Positions 7,269-8,681 of a DNA stretch of 8,681 bases are shown here, in pieces. The translations under genes and the position numbers were made by a program. The notes beneath the pieces are model-generated. The model was not told the DNA's origin. It saw only the letters and a program-made list of their open reading frames with translations, and did no database searches. Source of the DNA: Limnohabitans sp. (GTDB lineage: Bacteria > Pseudomonadota > Gammaproteobacteria > Burkholderiales > Burkholderiaceae_C); assembly GCA_024641725.1 (NCBI GenBank), contig JAHECM010000041.1, positions 9,367 to 18,047 on the forward strand, written 5' to 3'. Numbering within the stretch: position 1 is the stretch's first letter; the number at the start of each line of letters is the position of its first letter.

Positions 7269-8261
7269 GTGTTCAAGAACGTGATGGTTTACCGCATGGG
7301 CGAGGGCTGGGCCCCCAGCCTGACGGAGGTGGAAGCGGCCCTGCAAGCCGACCGCTTTGTGGAGTGTGGCGCGAGCCAAGACAAATCGGTGGGCTGGACT
7401 GAGCCGCGCGGCAAAGACCATGGGCCCTTGGTCGAATCGGTCGGGGGGCAATGGATCTGCAAGCTGATGATCGAGTCCAAAGCCGTGCCTGGCAACGTGG
7501 TGCGCCGCAAGCTGGACGAGCAAGTCGCGGCCATCCAAGAAAGCACCGGCCGCAAACCCGGCAAAAAAGAAAAACGCGAGCTCCAAGACAGCATCCTGCT
7601 GGAACTGTTGCCGCACGCTTTTGCCCGCCAATCTGCGGTCAGCATCTGGCTGGACATGGACAGCCGCCGCTTGGTGCTCAACTCGGGCAGCCAAGGCAAG
7701 GCGGACGAGGCCATCTCGGCCCTGACCAAGGCCTTCACGGGCTTGTCGGTCTCTTTGATTCAGACCCAAACCAGCCCGCAAGCGGCCATGACCGAATGGC
7801 TGCTGGCCCCACAAGCCGAGGACTGGCCTGCCGACTTGACGGTGGAGCGCGAGACCGTGCTCAAGTCCACCGGCGAAGACGCGGCCACCGTGCGCTTTAC
7901 CCGCCACCACTTGGCCAACGACGATGTGCGCAAACACGTCATCGAAGGCAAGCTGCCGACCCAACTGGCGCTCAGCTGGGACGGTCGCGTGGCCTTCGTT
8001 CTGACCGACACCCTGCAACTGAAAAAAATCCAATACCTCGACGGGGTCATGGACGAGTCTGGCAGCGATAAGGACGAGGACCGCTTTGACGCCGACGTGG
8101 CCTTGTCCACGGGTCTGTTGGGCCCGCTGATGGACAGTTTGATCGGTGCATTGGGCGGCGAAATGGCGTTTGGCGCGGCCCCAGATGAGCCCGCACCCGC
8201 CACCAGCACACGCAACACGGGCAGTGTGCCAACCGCTGCGGACGAAGACCCGCCCTTTTAA
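7269..8261 (+). CDS. rdgC: RdgC, recombination-associated DNA-binding protein, with SSB-like tail
   Basis: RdgC forms a ring-shaped dimer around double-stranded DNA and restrains RecA; it is nucleoid-associated in the cytoplasm. The 330-residue product matches the family along its length: MFKNVMVYR at the start, KLDEQVAAIQ with the basic stretch GRKPGKKEKREL (94-105), LPHAFARQSAVSIWLD (114-129), TEWLL (175-179), the region HVIEGKLPTQLALSW (223-237) and DRFDADVALSTG (271-282), ending at GALGGE (293-298). The start is GTG at 7269, with AAGGA 5 bases upstream. Beyond GGE, where the E. coli protein almost ends, there are 32 more residues: a Pro/Ala/Thr-rich, probably disordered linker closing with DEDPPF (325-330). 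This resembles the C-terminal docking tip of SSB. The fluoride channel gene follows after 31 bases on the same strand, probably in the same transcript. Confidence 0.92.
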   Translation: MFKNVMVYRMGEGWAPSLTEVEAALQADRFVECGASQDKSVGWTEPRGKDHGPLVESVGGQWICKLMIESKAVPGNVVRRKLDEQVAAIQESTGRKPGKKEKRELQDSILLELLPHAFARQSAVSIWLDMDSRRLVLNSGSQGKADEAISALTKAFTGLSVSLIQTQTSPQAAMTEWLLAPQAEDWPADLTVERETVLKSTGEDAATVRFTRHHLANDDVRKHVIEGKLPTQLALSWDGRVAFVLTDTLQLKKIQYLDGVMDESGSDKDEDRFDADVALSTGLLGPLMDSLIGALGGEMAFGAAPDEPAPATSTRNTGSVPTAADEDPPF

Positions 8262-8292
8262 ACCACGCTGAACCCACCCAAGGAGAACGCAC

Positions 8293-8681
8293 ATGCCCGC
8301 TGTCATTGCCATTTGCCTGGGCGCCTGCGTCGGGGCCTTGAGCCGATGGCAACTGGGCCTGTGGCTCAACCCTGTGCAAGGGAGCACGCCCATGCTGGCT
8401 TGGGGCACGCTGGCGGCCAACTTGATTGGGGGCTACCTGGTCGGCGTTTGCGTGGGCATTTTCCAAGAACTGCCCCAGCTCGATCCGGTCTGGCGCTTGG
8501 CGCTGATCACGGGCTTTCTGGGCGCACTGACCACGTTTTCGAGTTTTTCGGCCGAAGTGGTCGGCTTGCTCCAGCAAAACCGCTACGCACTGGCGGCTGC
8601 GGCCGCTGCGCTGCACCTGTTTGGCTCGCTGGCCCTGACCCTCTTGGGGCTCAAAACCGTGGCAACGTTCTGGGGGCACTG
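8293..8681 (+). CDS. crcB: Fluoride ion channel FluC (CrcB)
   Basis: FluC channels export fluoride passively across the inner membrane and work as dual-topology dimers of small four-helix subunits. The visible 129 residues are essentially full length for the family; the last two bases, TG, are most simply the start of a TGA stop cut by the window edge. Signature motifs are present: GACVGALSRW (10-19), GTLAANLIGGYLVG (38-51) with the conserved pore Asn43, and TGFLGALTTFSSFS (73-86) with Phe82 and Phe85 as the aromatic pair lining the fluoride path. This last stretch also includes the break that holds the central sodium ion. AAGGAG (8280-8285) sits 7 bases before the ATG. No fluoride riboswitch is recognised in the 31-base gap after rdgC, so expression probably follows rdgC. 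Confidence 0.93.
   Translation, partial: MPAVIAICLGACVGALSRWQLGLWLNPVQGSTPMLAWGTLAANLIGGYLVGVCVGIFQELPQLDPVWRLALITGFLGALTTFSSFSAEVVGLLQQNRYALAAAAAALHLFGSLALTLLGLKTVATFWGH

Noticed and set aside
7245..8420. A 391-codon open frame on the - strand across rdgC and the start of the fluoride channel gene
   Set aside because: It crosses two well-supported + strand genes and the gap between them; the composition is typical of a shadow frame and no family is recognised.

Overview
The window is chromosomal DNA of a high-GC betaproteobacterium, most likely Burkholderiales of the Comamonadaceae type. This is judged from the protein flavour (LapB, RdgC, FluC and a Bordetella-style TRAP receptor) and from codon use. 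It is an ordinary, densely packed chromosomal stretch: no insertion sequence, phage gene, tRNA, rRNA or CRISPR array was seen, and no gap between genes exceeds about 130 bases.

Layout from left to right. (1) Positions 3-206 hold the 3' end of lapB on the + strand, with its C-terminal zinc-binding rubredoxin-like knuckles. (2) Positions 281-613 hold a small exported ComEA-type helix-hairpin-helix protein. (3) Positions 640-4263, on the - strand, hold a 1207-residue fused 5-oxoprolinase (HyuA plus HyuB halves), convergent with the first two genes. (4) A 127-base divergent regulatory region (4264-4390) follows. (5) Positions 4391-7190 hold a complete three-gene tripartite TRAP transporter: receptor, small membrane subunit and large membrane subunit. 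It is followed by a good hairpin terminator at 7220-7242. (6) Positions 7269-8261 hold rdgC, starting with GTG, and 8293 to the window end holds a fluoride channel gene (fluC/crcB) whose stop codon is cut by the edge.

The central part reads as a nutrient module. The TRAP system would import a small carboxylate, and the divergent oxoprolinase would use ATP to open 5-oxo-L-proline (pyroglutamate) to L-glutamate. TRAP receptors that bind pyroglutamate are known from Bordetella pertussis (DctP6 and DctP7), so pyroglutamate is the leading substrate guess. It is an inference from gene context, not something the sequence proves.

The most unusual detail is at the end of RdgC. The protein carries an extension of about 32 residues beyond where Escherichia coli RdgC stops. 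This is a Pro/Ala/Thr-rich linker ending in Asp-Glu-Asp-Pro-Pro-Phe, which looks like the acidic protein-docking tip of single-stranded DNA-binding protein (SSB). Other points worth a look are a perfect inverted repeat that could hide the ribosome binding site of the TRAP receptor gene, a -10-like box placed so that oxoprolinase mRNA may be nearly leaderless, and a 12-base tandem duplication across the signal-peptide cleavage site of the ComEA-like protein.
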